Assembly (NCBI RefSeq): GCF_030269545.1
Contig: NZ_BSTN01000002.1
Location: 434,001 to 498,000 of the forward strand
DNA from: Actinomadura sp. NBRC 104425
Lineage (GTDB): Bacteria > Actinomycetota > Actinomycetes > Streptosporangiales > Streptosporangiaceae
DNA: 64,000 nt
Reading direction: 5' to 3'
Made by a program: the position numbers and the translations under genes. The notes under the pieces are model-generated. The model was given only the letters and a program-made list of their open reading frames with translations. It searched no databases and was not told the DNA's origin. This document shows, piece by piece, positions 45,566 to 53,882 of this stretch; within the stretch, counting starts at the first letter, position 1; each line of letters starts with the position of its first letter.

Positions 45566-47035
45566 GTGGCCGCACACATGACCCCCGAGGAGTTCCGCCG
45601 GTACGGCAGGCAGGTCGTCGACTGGATCGCCGACTACCAGGAGAGGATCGAGAAGTACCCGGTGCTGTCGCAGGCGCGGCCGGGCGAGGTGCTGGCGTCG
45701 CTGCCCGTGCACCCGCCCGAGCAGGGGGAGGGGTACGAGAACGTCCTGGCCGACCTGGAACGCATCGTCATGCCGGGGATCACGCACTGGCAGCACCCCT
45801 CGTTCTTCGCCTATTTCCCGGCCAACGCCAGCGGCCCGGCGATCCTGGGGGACCTGCTGTCGGCCGGGCTCGGCGTGCAGGGCATGCTGTGGGCGACCAG
45901 CCCGGCCTGCACCGAGCTGGAGACCCGCATGGCCGACTGGACGGCCGAACTGCTGGGCCTGCCCGCCAAGTTCCGCAGCGACGGCCCCGGCGGCGGGGTG
46001 ATCGAGGACTCGGCGTCCAGCGCCGCCCTGGTGGCGATCCTGGCCGCGCTGGAACGCGCCAGCGGCGGACGCGCCGGACGCGACGGCCTCACCGGGCGGC
46101 ACACGCTCTACGTCAGCTCGCAGACGCACTCGTCCCTGGAGAAGGCCGCCAAGATCACCGGTATCGGCACGGCGCGAGTGCGGACGGTGGACGTCGACCC
46201 GGCGACCCTGGCGATGGACCCGGCGCACCTGGACGCCCTGATCGCCGAGGACGCCGCCGCGGGCCTGGTGCCCACGCTGGTGTGCGCGACGGTCGGCACC
46301 ACGTCCACCACCGCGATCGACCCGGTCGCCGCCGTCGGCGAGGTGTGCCGCCGGCACGGCGTCTGGCTGCACGTCGACGCCGCGTACGCGGGCGTGGCCG
46401 CCGTCTGCCCCGAACTGCGGTGGCTGAACGACGGCCTGGCCGAGTACGCCGACTCCTACGCCACCAACCCGCACAAGTGGCTGCTGACCAACTTCGACTG
46501 CAACCTGCTGTGGGTGGCCGACCGCGGGCCGCTGACCGGGGCGCTGTCGATCCTGCCGGAGTACCTGCGCAACCGGGCCACCGAGTCCGGCGAGGTCATC
46601 GACTACCGCGACTGGCAGATCCCGCTCGGCCGGCGGTTCCGCGCGCTGAAGCTGTGGTCGGTGATCCGCTGGTACGGCGCCGAGGGGCTGCGCGAGCACA
46701 TCCGCACCGGCGTGGCGCTGGCGCAGCGGCTCGCCGGGTGGATCCGCGACGAGCCCGGGTTCGTGCTGTTCGACCACCACCCGCTGAGCCTGGTGTGCTT
46801 CCGCCCGGCCTGGGACGGCCTGCCCGAGGACGAGGCGGACGCGGCGACGCTGCGCCTGATGGAGCGGCTCAACGCGTCCGGCGACCTGTACCTCACCCAC
46901 ACCAAGGCCGGCGGGCGGGTGCTGCTGCGCATGGCGATCGGCGCCCCCGCCACGCGGGAGGAGCACGTGCGGTCCGCGTGGCGGCGGATCGTCGAGGAGG
47001 CCCGCGCGATCGAGCGGGAGGCAGCGGCCCGGTAG
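45566..47035 (+). CDS. PLP-dependent aromatic L-amino-acid decarboxylase-like protein
   Basis: This 489-residue group II pyridoxal-phosphate decarboxylase is most like aromatic amino acid (DOPA/tryptophan/tyrosine) decarboxylases. It opens with MTPEEFRRYGRQVVDWIADY, then HPSFFAYFPANASGPAILGD, the cofactor-side HVDAAYAG with the Asp that pairs with the pyridine nitrogen, and ATNPHKWLLTNFDCN with the Schiff-base Lys. The product would be an aromatic amine such as tyramine or tryptamine. The start is a GTG at 45566 with AAGGAG eight bases upstream. It converges on an SDR gene only ten bases away, with no obvious terminator between. Confidence 0.92.
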   Translation: MAAHMTPEEFRRYGRQVVDWIADYQERIEKYPVLSQARPGEVLASLPVHPPEQGEGYENVLADLERIVMPGITHWQHPSFFAYFPANASGPAILGDLLSAGLGVQGMLWATSPACTELETRMADWTAELLGLPAKFRSDGPGGGVIEDSASSAALVAILAALERASGGRAGRDGLTGRHTLYVSSQTHSSLEKAAKITGIGTARVRTVDVDPATLAMDPAHLDALIAEDAAAGLVPTLVCATVGTTSTTAIDPVAAVGEVCRRHGVWLHVDAAYAGVAAVCPELRWLNDGLAEYADSYATNPHKWLLTNFDCNLLWVADRGPLTGALSILPEYLRNRATESGEVIDYRDWQIPLGRRFRALKLWSVIRWYGAEGLREHIRTGVALAQRLAGWIRDEPGFVLFDHHPLSLVCFRPAWDGLPEDEADAATLRLMERLNASGDLYLTHTKAGGRVLLRMAIGAPATREEHVRSAWRRIVEEARAIEREAAAR

Positions 47036-47045
47036 GCGGGGCGGC

Positions 47046-47822
47046 TCAGTAGGCGGCGGTGCCGCCGTCGACGCTGATCGCCGCGCCGGTGATGCCGCCG
47101 CCCTCGTCGGAGGCCAGCAGCACGGCGACCGCCGCGACCTCCTCCACGGTGGTGGGCCGCTTGAGGGACGACTCCTGGGCGAACAGCTCCACCATGCCCT
47201 CGTAGGTCAGGCCCATCGCCGCGGCGGCCGCCGGGCCGGTCTCCTGGACGACGTCGGTGATGACCAGGCCCGGGCAGATGGCGTTGACGGTCACGCCGGA
47301 CGTGCCCACCTCGCGCGCCACGCTCTTGGTGAGGCCGTTGACGGCGTGCTTGGCCGCCACGTACGGGCCGATGCCCGGCTTGCCGTGCTTGCCCTCCACC
47401 GAGGAGATGTTGATGATCCGGCCGTACTTGCGGGCGGTCATGTGCGGCAGCGCCGCGCGGGTGGCCCAGAACGTGGAGTACAGGTTCCAGCGCAGGACCT
47501 TCTCCCACTCCTCGTCGGTGGTGTCGGCGACCGGCGCCGGGTCGGACGATCCGCCGGCGTTGTTGACCAGCACGTCGATGCGGCCGAACCGGGAGACGGT
47601 CTGGTCGATCAGCCGCTCCACGTCGGCCTTGCGGGTCACGTCCCCCGGCACGAAGACCGCGCGGTCGCCGGCGTCCAGCTCCTTGAGCGCCTGCTCGCCC
47701 TTGGCCTGGCTGCGCCCGTTCAGCACGACCGTGGCGCCCTCCCGCAGGAACGCCTCGGCGATGCCCTTGCCGATGCCGCGGGTGCCGCCGGTGACGGCCG
47801 CGACCCTCCCGTCCAGCTTCAT
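47046..47822 (-). CDS. Short-chain dehydrogenase/reductase
   Basis: This 258-residue classical SDR has the NAD(P) loop TGGTRGIG, VNNAGGS, and the catalytic Ser and YxxxK in ISSVEGKHGKPG and YVAAKHA. It looks like a 3-oxoacyl-ACP-reductase or hydroxybutyrate-dehydrogenase type; the substrate is unknown. The ATG at 47822 gives MKLDGRVAAVTGG. A terminator-like hairpin separates it from the P450 gene upstream, so co-transcription is uncertain. Confidence 0.9.
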   Translation of the reverse strand: MKLDGRVAAVTGGTRGIGKGIAEAFLREGATVVLNGRSQAKGEQALKELDAGDRAVFVPGDVTRKADVERLIDQTVSRFGRIDVLVNNAGGSSDPAPVADTTDEEWEKVLRWNLYSTFWATRAALPHMTARKYGRIINISSVEGKHGKPGIGPYVAAKHAVNGLTKSVAREVGTSGVTVNAICPGLVITDVVQETGPAAAAAMGLTYEGMVELFAQESSLKRPTTVEEVAAVAVLLASDEGGGITGAAISVDGGTAAY

Positions 47823-47860
47823 GCCCGAACTCCGTCCTCAGATCTGCAGCACACCCCCGA

Positions 47861-47896
47861 GACGCCCCCGACTTGATCAACTTTACCGGGGGCGTC
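47861..47896 (-). terminator. Hairpin between the P450 and the SDR
   Basis: GACGCCCCCG pairs with CGGGGGCGTC (10-bp stem, 16-nt AT-rich loop) after the P450 stop on the minus strand, about 40 bp before the SDR start. Confidence 0.6.
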
Positions 47897-47951
47897 AGCG
47901 GCTTGTGCGCAGCATGTGAGGAATGGGCGGCCGGCGGGAGGGCCGCGCGGG

Positions 47952-49352
47952 TCAGCCGATGCGCAGGGCGCGCAGGAAGCGGCGCGTCAGCGACAGCCGC
48001 GCCTCCTGCTGCTGCGCCTCGCGCTCCGTCCGCGGCTCGGCGGGCGGGGTCGGCGCCGCGCCGCCGGACGCCGGGGCGGTGCGGCGCTCGGCCAGCTCGT
48101 AGTGCACCGGCAGCGAGCGCAGACTGCGCATCAGCGGCGACGACCGCCACGGCAACTGGTCGGGCGGCAGCGCCAGCCGCAGCATGGAGAACCGCTCGAA
48201 CAGCCGGCCCACCGCGATCGTGGTGATCGTGGTGGCCAGGTCGCGGGCCACGCAGGCGTGCGGGCCCGCGCCCCAGGCGACGTGCGCGCGCGAGCTGTAG
48301 ACCGAGTCGGGCGTCTGGCCGCCGGTGAACGCCGGGTCGCCGTGCGCGGCCGCTACCGACAGGATGACCGGGTCGCCCGCCGCGATGGTGTACCGGCCCA
48401 TCCGCACGTCCGTGCGGGGGAAGCGGAGGGTCAGGTTGGCCATGGGCGGGCTGGCGAGGGCGGCCCGGTTGACCGCCTCCTGGATCAGCCCGGCGGACAG
48501 GCTGTCGCGCGCTCCGGACTCCCCGCCGATGACCTCCAGCACGGTGCCGGTGATGAGCGTCCCGCAGTAGTCGCCGATCAGCGCGACCACCATGAACAGC
48601 TCGCGGGTCAGCTCCTCGACGGTCAGGTCGGGCGCCGCGGCGGCCATGTGGCCGGGCAGGTCGTCGCCGGGGTTCGTCTTCGCCCGCGCGCACAGGTCGC
48701 GCACGGCGGCCAGCAGCCGCGCCTGCGCCTCGGCCGCGTCCGGACCGGCGTCCACCAGGCGCCACATGTCCATCAGCAGTTCCTCGCCCCGGCCGTCGGT
48801 GAAGCCGAGCAGCCGGTTGCTGATCATCAGCGGCAGCGGGCGGGCGTACTGCGCGGCCAGGTCGGCCATGCCGGCGCGTCCGCTCCCCTCGCCGAGCACC
48901 GTGATCAGGTCGTCGGCGTACTGGGAGATGGCGTGCTCCAGCTCGCGGGCCTGCGGGCGGCCGCGCTCCTGGAACGGCCGCAGCCCCGCGATCCACGCAC
49001 CGCGCAGCCGCGACAGCTCGGCGCCGTCCCGGAAGATCGAGTTGTCGGCCTGCATGGCGGGCATCAGCGGCCAGTCGGCCGGGACCCGGCCCTCGGTGTA
49101 GGCGCGCCAGTTGTCCAGGCGCTTGCTCCAGATGTCGCGCGGGTCCCGCAGGACGTCCAGCACCTGCGGGTATCCGATGACCAGCCAGATGGGCACGCCG
49201 AGCACGTCGACCGGGGCGACCGGCCCGTGCGCGGCGCGCAGCCGCTCGTAGTAGAAGGCGGGGCGCTGTTCGTAGTCGCGGCAGATCAGCGGTTCGACCG
49301 CGAGCTGTTCCAGCGGCGGATGGGCTTCGGCTCTGGGCGTCGCGTGGTTCAT
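47952..49352 (-). CDS. Atypical cytochrome P450 lacking the ExxR motif
   Basis: This 466-residue P450-family protein keeps the heme loop as AWGAGPHACVARDLA with its Cys. Two other hallmarks are altered. The I helix reads ALIGDYCGTLI without the usual acid-Thr pair, and the K-helix region reads LIQEAVNRAA, so the Arg is one place late for ExxR. Some actinobacterial P450s (CYP157-like, in conservon operons) also lack ExxR. Activity may be unusual or lost. The C-terminal 55 residues are an Ala/Pro/Arg/Glu-rich tail. The ATG at 49352 (MNHATPRAEA) is chosen; a GTG three codons earlier is possible. No conservon genes are nearby. Confidence 0.85.
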   Translation of the reverse strand: MNHATPRAEAHPPLEQLAVEPLICRDYEQRPAFYYERLRAAHGPVAPVDVLGVPIWLVIGYPQVLDVLRDPRDIWSKRLDNWRAYTEGRVPADWPLMPAMQADNSIFRDGAELSRLRGAWIAGLRPFQERGRPQARELEHAISQYADDLITVLGEGSGRAGMADLAAQYARPLPLMISNRLLGFTDGRGEELLMDMWRLVDAGPDAAEAQARLLAAVRDLCARAKTNPGDDLPGHMAAAAPDLTVEELTRELFMVVALIGDYCGTLITGTVLEVIGGESGARDSLSAGLIQEAVNRAALASPPMANLTLRFPRTDVRMGRYTIAAGDPVILSVAAAHGDPAFTGGQTPDSVYSSRAHVAWGAGPHACVARDLATTITTIAVGRLFERFSMLRLALPPDQLPWRSSPLMRSLRSLPVHYELAERRTAPASGGAAPTPPAEPRTEREAQQQEARLSLTRRFLRALRIG

Positions 49353-49450
49353 CGCGAGCACTTTAGACGAACGAACCCGGTGTGATCAGTAGTTGCAACG
49401 AAATCGGGGGACATTAGGCGCGAAGCGCCCCGGGTGGTGCGTCTCGGAAC

Positions 49451-49477
49451 GGTCCGGCCGCGGCCTCCCGCCGGACC
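49451..49477 (-). terminator. Terminator after the PPOX gene
   Basis: GGTCCGGC pairs with GCCGGACC (8-bp stem, 11-nt loop), five bases past the stop of the minus-strand flavoprotein gene. Confidence 0.6.
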
Positions 49478-49481
49478 AAGG

Positions 49482-50111
49482 TCAGCGCGAGTAGAGCCGC
49501 TCGGCGTAGCTCCGCCCGTAGTAGCTCTCCAGCTGCTCCAAGGTCTCCTCGGTGACCTGGACGCTCTTGACCATGCGGGCGTGCGAGGGCAGCGCGTCCG
49601 GCCGCCAGGTGCCGGGCTGCCACAGCTGCGCCCGCAGCAGCGCCTTGGGGCAGTGGAAGAAGATCTGCTCGATCTCCACCACCAGCGCCAGATCCGGGCG
49701 GTGGCCCTTGACGATCATCTCGTCGAAGAACGGCGCGTCGCGCACCAGCCGGGCGCGCCCGTTGATGCGCAGCGTCTCGGTCCGGCCGGGCACCAGGTAG
49801 ATCAGGCCGACGTGCGGGTTGGCCAGCACGTTGCGGAAGCCGTCGACCCGCCGGTTGCCGGGGCGGTCCGGGAGGGCGATGGTGGCGTCGTCGATGACGT
49901 GGGTGAAGCCGGGCGGGTCGCCCTTGGGGGACACGTCGCAGGAGCCGTCGGCGCCGCTGGTGGCGACCAGGCAGAACGGCGAGTGCGCCAGCCATTCGCG
50001 GTCCCAGCGGTGCAGCCGCGTGCGTTCCTTGGTGACGGCCCGCGGCTTGGGCGGACCCACCAGGGCGCGCAACTCGTCCTCCGAGGTGACCTCAACGAAG
50101 CCGTCCCGCAT
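49482..50111 (-). CDS. Pyridoxamine 5'-phosphate oxidase family (PPOX) FMN protein
   Basis: This 209-residue split-beta-barrel flavin protein has the typical order LAHSPFCLVATSGADGSCDV, then KGDPPGFTHVIDDATIALPD, then NPHVGLIYLVPGRTETLRIN and GRARLV. Such proteins bind FMN or F420 and reduce or sense small molecules; a physiological role cannot be given. The ATG at 50111 (MRDGFVEVTSED) has GGAGG six bases upstream and is preferred over much longer open sequence before it. It is downstream of the catabolic operon on the same strand, but a hairpin lies between. Confidence 0.88.
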   Translation of the reverse strand: MRDGFVEVTSEDELRALVGPPKPRAVTKERTRLHRWDREWLAHSPFCLVATSGADGSCDVSPKGDPPGFTHVIDDATIALPDRPGNRRVDGFRNVLANPHVGLIYLVPGRTETLRINGRARLVRDAPFFDEMIVKGHRPDLALVVEIEQIFFHCPKALLRAQLWQPGTWRPDALPSHARMVKSVQVTEETLEQLESYYGRSYAERLYSR

Positions 50112-50208
50112 CGCGTCCTCCGTTCCGGGGGCCGCCAGCGTACTGCGGGCGGTGCGGAGACGGGACGCGGCCCCCTGCCGGGGGACGTCCCGGCCGCGCC
50201 CCGCACGT

Positions 50209-50231
50209 CGGCGCCGGGTTCCCGGGCGCCG
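50209..50231 (-). terminator. Hairpin ending the amide/imide operon
   Basis: CGGCGCC pairs with GGCGCCG around GGGTTCCCG, two bases past the stop of the MCGxCG protein gene on the minus strand. Confidence 0.5.
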
Positions 50232-50233
50232 CG

Positions 50234-50776
50234 TCACCGCGTCGGCGGCCCCGTGGGCCCCTCCGCGAGTCCCGCGGCCACCTCCAGCCAGCCGGCGAGG
50301 CTCCGCGCCCCGGCCGCGGCCGCCACGCACGCCCCCTCCGGCGGCGGGCCGGAGCAGGGGACGACGTGCACGTCGGACGGGGACACCGCCAGAGTGAACT
50401 GCGCGGTCGTGATCTCGGCGGAGAACCCGGCGTGGCGCAGCGCGGCGGCCCACACCGCCAGGGCGTGACCGGACGCCCCCTCCGGGAGGCGCGCCGCCGT
50501 GGACGCGTCGCCGGGCCCGGCGACGACCAGCGGGCCGTAGCGGCCGGTCAGCACCGCCACGGCCTCGTCCAGCGAACGGGCGAAGCGCAGGCCGTCGGGG
50601 GCGGCCAGACGCCAGCCCCCGCCCGGCCACGGGACCGCCTTCACCCGCCGCAGGCCGGGCGACGGCGCGCGGGCCAGCAGGGCGGCCAGCGCACGCTGCC
50701 GCCGGACCGCCCCGCCCCCCTCCAGCGGGGCGATCCGCTCCGTCCAGGTGGCGGCCGAACCGCACATTCCGCACAC
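50234..50776 (-). CDS. Small MCGxCG protein of unknown function
   Basis: This 180-residue protein begins MCGMCGSAATWTERI, a CxxC-type start. I recall similar MCGxCG openings in small uncharacterised actinobacterial proteins coded beside catabolic genes. The rest is Ala-rich with no membrane segment; RRQRALAALLARAP and VKAVPWPGGGWRLAAPDGL are the best-defined stretches, and Cys recurs once, at VVPCSGP. The GTG at 50776 keeps the full MCGMCG start and lies seven bases after the upstream SDR stop. An ATG three codons later is the alternative. It is the last gene of the operon. A role in metal binding or as an accessory to an enzyme is only a guess. Confidence 0.6.
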   Translation of the reverse strand: MCGMCGSAATWTERIAPLEGGGAVRRQRALAALLARAPSPGLRRVKAVPWPGGGWRLAAPDGLRFARSLDEAVAVLTGRYGPLVVAGPGDASTAARLPEGASGHALAVWAAALRHAGFSAEITTAQFTLAVSPSDVHVVPCSGPPPEGACVAAAAGARSLAGWLEVAAGLAEGPTGPPTR

Positions 50777-50783
50777 GGCGCGC

Positions 50784-51530
50784 CTACGGCATCACGTCGC
50801 CGCTGTTGGGGCCGAGCGTCTGCCCCGTGTAGAGGTTGCCGCCCGGGTCCGAGGCCAGCAGGACGGCGGTCGGCGCGACCTCCTCCGGCCGGCCGAAGCG
50901 GCCCAGCGGGAGCTCGGCCTCCTTGGCCGCCTGCCACTGCGGGCTCAGCCCGTCGATCAGCGGCGTCACGATCGGGCCGGGCGCGATGGCGTTGACCAGC
51001 ACGCCGTGCCGCGCCACCTCCCGCGCCAGCGCCTTGGTGAAGCCGATCACCCCGGCCTTGGCCGCGCAGTAGTGCGTCAGCCCCTCGCCGCCCTTGAGCC
51101 CCAGCTGCGAGGCCACGTTGACGACCCGGCCGCCGCCCGCCTCGACCATGTGCGGGACGACGTAGCGGCAGCACAGGAACACGCTGCGCAGGTCGACGTC
51201 CAGCATCCGGTCCCAGGTGGCCGGGTCCATCTCCACCAGCGGCACCTCGGTGAGGATGCCCGCGCAGTTGACCAGCACGTCGATGCCGCCGTGCGCGTCG
51301 ATCGCCGCCTCGGCCATGGCGCGGACGGCATCCGCGTCGGTGACGTCCACCGTGTGCCGGGTGACGGCGGTGCCCGCGGGCAGTCCGGCGGCGACCTTCG
51401 CCAGCCCGTCGCCGTCCAGGTCCGCCAGGGCCAGCGCGGCGCCCGCCTCGGCGTAGGCGCGGGCGATGGCGGCGCCGATGCCGCTGGCGGCGCCGGTGAT
51501 CAGGGCGCGGCGCCCGTTCAGAACCGTCAT
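50784..51530 (-). CDS. Short-chain dehydrogenase/reductase (operon SDR 2)
   Basis: This 248-residue classical SDR has TGAASGIG, an acidic residue after strand 2 (LADLDGDG) that favours NAD, VNCAGIL, and catalytic Ser-Tyr-Lys in VASQLGLKG and YCAAKAG. The start ATG at 51530 has GGAGGAC upstream, 18 bp after the previous SDR. It belongs to the minus-strand operon that starts with the asparaginase-like gene and probably oxidises a hydroxy intermediate. The substrate is unknown. Confidence 0.88.
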   Translation of the reverse strand: MTVLNGRRALITGAASGIGAAIARAYAEAGAALALADLDGDGLAKVAAGLPAGTAVTRHTVDVTDADAVRAMAEAAIDAHGGIDVLVNCAGILTEVPLVEMDPATWDRMLDVDLRSVFLCCRYVVPHMVEAGGGRVVNVASQLGLKGGEGLTHYCAAKAGVIGFTKALAREVARHGVLVNAIAPGPIVTPLIDGLSPQWQAAKEAELPLGRFGRPEEVAPTAVLLASDPGGNLYTGQTLGPNSGDVMP

Positions 51531-51548
51531 GTCGTCCTCCAGGGGGTC

Positions 51549-52307
51549 TCAGTCGGGGAACCGGACGGTCAGGCCGCCGTCCACCACGAGCTGCTGGCCG
51601 GTGACGTAGGAGGCGTCGTCGGAGGTCAGGAAGCGGATCGCGGTCGCCACCTCCGACGCGCGGCCCACCCGTCCCGCCGGAATGCCCCGGGCGGCCGCGC
51701 GCAGCCCCTCGGGGCCGAGCGAGTTGCGCTCGTCCAGCGACTGCGGCGTCTCGATCAGCCCGGGGATGAGCGCGTTGACCCGGATGCCGCGCGGCGCCAG
51801 CTCCACTGCCAGCGACCGCACCAGCCCCAGCACGCCCGCCTTGGCCGCCGCGTAGTGGGCGTGGTCGTCCCACCCGTACACGCCGCCGGCGATGGAGGAG
51901 ATCGCGACCATCGCGCCGCCCTGCCCCATCGCCGCGGCGGCCGACCGGAACACCCGCAGCACGCCGGTGAGGTCGACGCCGAGCATGTCGTCCCAGGCCT
52001 CGTCGGTGAGCTCGGCGAGCGGGGCGCGGCGCAGCACGCCCGCGGCCGCCACCGCGATGTCCAGGCGCCCGAAGGCGTCGACGGCGGTGCGCACCAGCGC
52101 CTCGACCGCCGTCGAGTCGCGCACGTCGGCGGGCACGGCGACCGCCCGGCCGCCCAGCGCGGCCACCTCGTCCACGACCACCTGCGGGTCGTGCGGGTCG
52201 CCCGGGTAGTAGCCGATCACGCTGGCCACGCCCTCCCGGGCGTAGGCGGCGGCGAGCGCGCGGCCGATGCCGCTGGCCCCGCCGCTGATCACGGCGACTC
52301 TCGTCAT
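51549..52307 (-). CDS. Short-chain dehydrogenase/reductase (operon SDR 1)
   Basis: This 252-residue SDR has SGGASGIG, AAAGVLRR in place of the usual NNAG, and catalytic ISSIAGG and YAAAKAG. The loop after strand 2 reads GYYPGDPHDPQ, which suggests an atypical cofactor pocket. It is second to an MFS transporter in the operon, with a hairpin in between, and 18 bp before the next SDR. The ATG at 52307 has AGGAGCC upstream. Confidence 0.87.
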   Translation of the reverse strand: MTRVAVISGGASGIGRALAAAYAREGVASVIGYYPGDPHDPQVVVDEVAALGGRAVAVPADVRDSTAVEALVRTAVDAFGRLDIAVAAAGVLRRAPLAELTDEAWDDMLGVDLTGVLRVFRSAAAAMGQGGAMVAISSIAGGVYGWDDHAHYAAAKAGVLGLVRSLAVELAPRGIRVNALIPGLIETPQSLDERNSLGPEGLRAAARGIPAGRVGRASEVATAIRFLTSDDASYVTGQQLVVDGGLTVRFPD

Positions 52308-52341
52308 GGATGGCTCCTCGTGGTTCGGTCGGTGGGAGGGT

Positions 52342-52383
52342 CGGTGCGAGGGGGCCGGGCGGTCCCCGGGCCCCCTCGCACCG
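52342..52383 (-). terminator. Hairpin between MFS and SDR genes
   Basis: CGGTGCGAGGGGGCC pairs with GGCCCCCTCGCACCG, a 15-bp stem with a 12-nt loop, starting just after the MFS stop. Within an operon it may lower expression of the downstream SDRs. Confidence 0.55.
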
Positions 52384-52385
52384 CG

Positions 52386-53729
52386 TCAGGCGGCCGGCGT
52401 GCCGGCGGGGGCGGGCCGCCCGGCCGGACGGCGCAGCTCCTGGTCGGTGCGGCGGGTGCCGAGCATGACCACGCCGGACAGGAAGATCCCCACGGCGCCG
52501 GCGAAGAACGCCGCGGTGCCCATCGACAGGTCCGCGCCCAGCAGCACCGACAGCACCGCGGACCCGGCGATCGCGCCGATCGGGCCCATGATGTGCGCGG
52601 TGTTCGGGCCGATGCCGCGCACCTTGGCCGGGTACGACTCGCCCATGTAGAACAGCAGCGCCGCGTACGGGCCGAGCAGGAAGAACAGGCCCAGCATGTA
52701 CAGGGGGACGACGAACGCGGGCGACGACGGGCCGATCAGCATCAGCGTCATCGCCACGCCGCCCAGCAGCCAGCCGGCGATGATCGTCGGGCGGCGGCCG
52801 AAGCGGTCGCCGATGTAGCCGTGGGTGATGTACCCGGCGAACCCGGCGGCGTTGGCCAGGATCAGCACCAGCAGCGCGCTGTCGAACGACACGCCCTTGG
52901 CCTCGGTGAGCACGGTGGTGCCGAGCACGGAGAACACCTGGATGCCCATCCAGTTCAGCAGCCACGCCGCCGACAGGCACAGGGTGTGCCGGCGCAGCTG
53001 CGGGGTGAAGATGTCGCGCAGCCTGCCCGCCTCGCCGGCGTCCACGCCCGCCGCCCTGGCCAGCGCGACCGCCTCGGTCTCGCGGCCCTCGGCGCGCAGC
53101 TCGCGCACCCGCTTGAGGTTGACGAAGACGGGGGACTCCGGCAGCCGCCGCACCAGCACGACGATCACCAAGGCCGGGAAGGTGGCGATCAGGAACACCC
53201 CGTGCCAGCCGAGCGAGGACAGCAGCAGCGCCGACACCAGCGCCGACAGCAGCGCGCCGACCGGCCATCCCGACTGCACGAAGCTGTACATGAAACCCCG
53301 GCGCCGGTTGTCGCCGTACACCTCGTTGAGATAGACGCTGTTGACGACCTCCTCCGAGTAGCCCAGGCCGGACAGCGCCCGGATGAGGATCATGGACAGC
53401 TTGCCGCCGGCCAGCGCGGTCAGCCCGGACACCACCGCGGCGCCCGCGGTGGTGACGGCCAGGGCGCTGCGGCGGCCCCAGCGGTCCAGCAGCGGCCCGA
53501 CGACCAGCGAGACGACGAACGTGCCCAGGGTGATCCAGGTGGACACGTTCGTGGCGGTGCTGGAGCTCCAGCCGTAGTCGTCGGAGATGGCGGGCAGCAG
53601 GGTGCCGAACAGCGTGTAGTCGAACACGCTGAACACCCAGGCGAAGAAGCAGACGATGGAGACGCGGCGCACGGCCGCCGGGGCGAGCGGCTCGCCCCCG
53701 GGGGGCAGAGACACGGATTTTCCGGACAT
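52386..53729 (-). CDS. MFS transporter (sugar/aromatic-acid porter type)
   Basis: This 447-residue protein has about 12 hydrophobic segments and the MFS loop signatures LDRWGRRSALAV after helix 2 and IGDRFGRRPTII between helices 8 and 9. A long central cytoplasmic loop (NLKRVRELRAEGRETEAV) splits the two halves. It most resembles importers of aromatic or organic acids. In this operon it would import the substrate, or an acid related to it, of the amidase and imidase-like enzymes. The ATG at 53729 (MSGKSVSLPP) has GAAGG upstream and is preferred to an earlier in-frame start. Confidence 0.9.
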   Translation of the reverse strand: MSGKSVSLPPGGEPLAPAAVRRVSIVCFFAWVFSVFDYTLFGTLLPAISDDYGWSSSTATNVSTWITLGTFVVSLVVGPLLDRWGRRSALAVTTAGAAVVSGLTALAGGKLSMILIRALSGLGYSEEVVNSVYLNEVYGDNRRRGFMYSFVQSGWPVGALLSALVSALLLSSLGWHGVFLIATFPALVIVVLVRRLPESPVFVNLKRVRELRAEGRETEAVALARAAGVDAGEAGRLRDIFTPQLRRHTLCLSAAWLLNWMGIQVFSVLGTTVLTEAKGVSFDSALLVLILANAAGFAGYITHGYIGDRFGRRPTIIAGWLLGGVAMTLMLIGPSSPAFVVPLYMLGLFFLLGPYAALLFYMGESYPAKVRGIGPNTAHIMGPIGAIAGSAVLSVLLGADLSMGTAAFFAGAVGIFLSGVVMLGTRRTDQELRRPAGRPAPAGTPAA

Positions 53730-53882
53730 GGGCAGCCTTCGTGTCAGGGATGAGGGAAGGGAGGGCGCGGCTCGCCGCTGAGCCGCGGGGAAGCGGGGCA
53801 ACGGGGTGGCGGGGCGGTGCGGGCCCCGGCGCGGACGGGTCGATCCGCGCCGGGCGGTCGGGGCGGCGCCGGTCGGCGCGGG

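Noticed and set aside
49353..49361. GTG start three codons upstream for the atypical P450
   Set aside because: Neither start has a strong ribosome site. The ATG giving MNHATPR is the more usual opening, so I kept it as the better guess.
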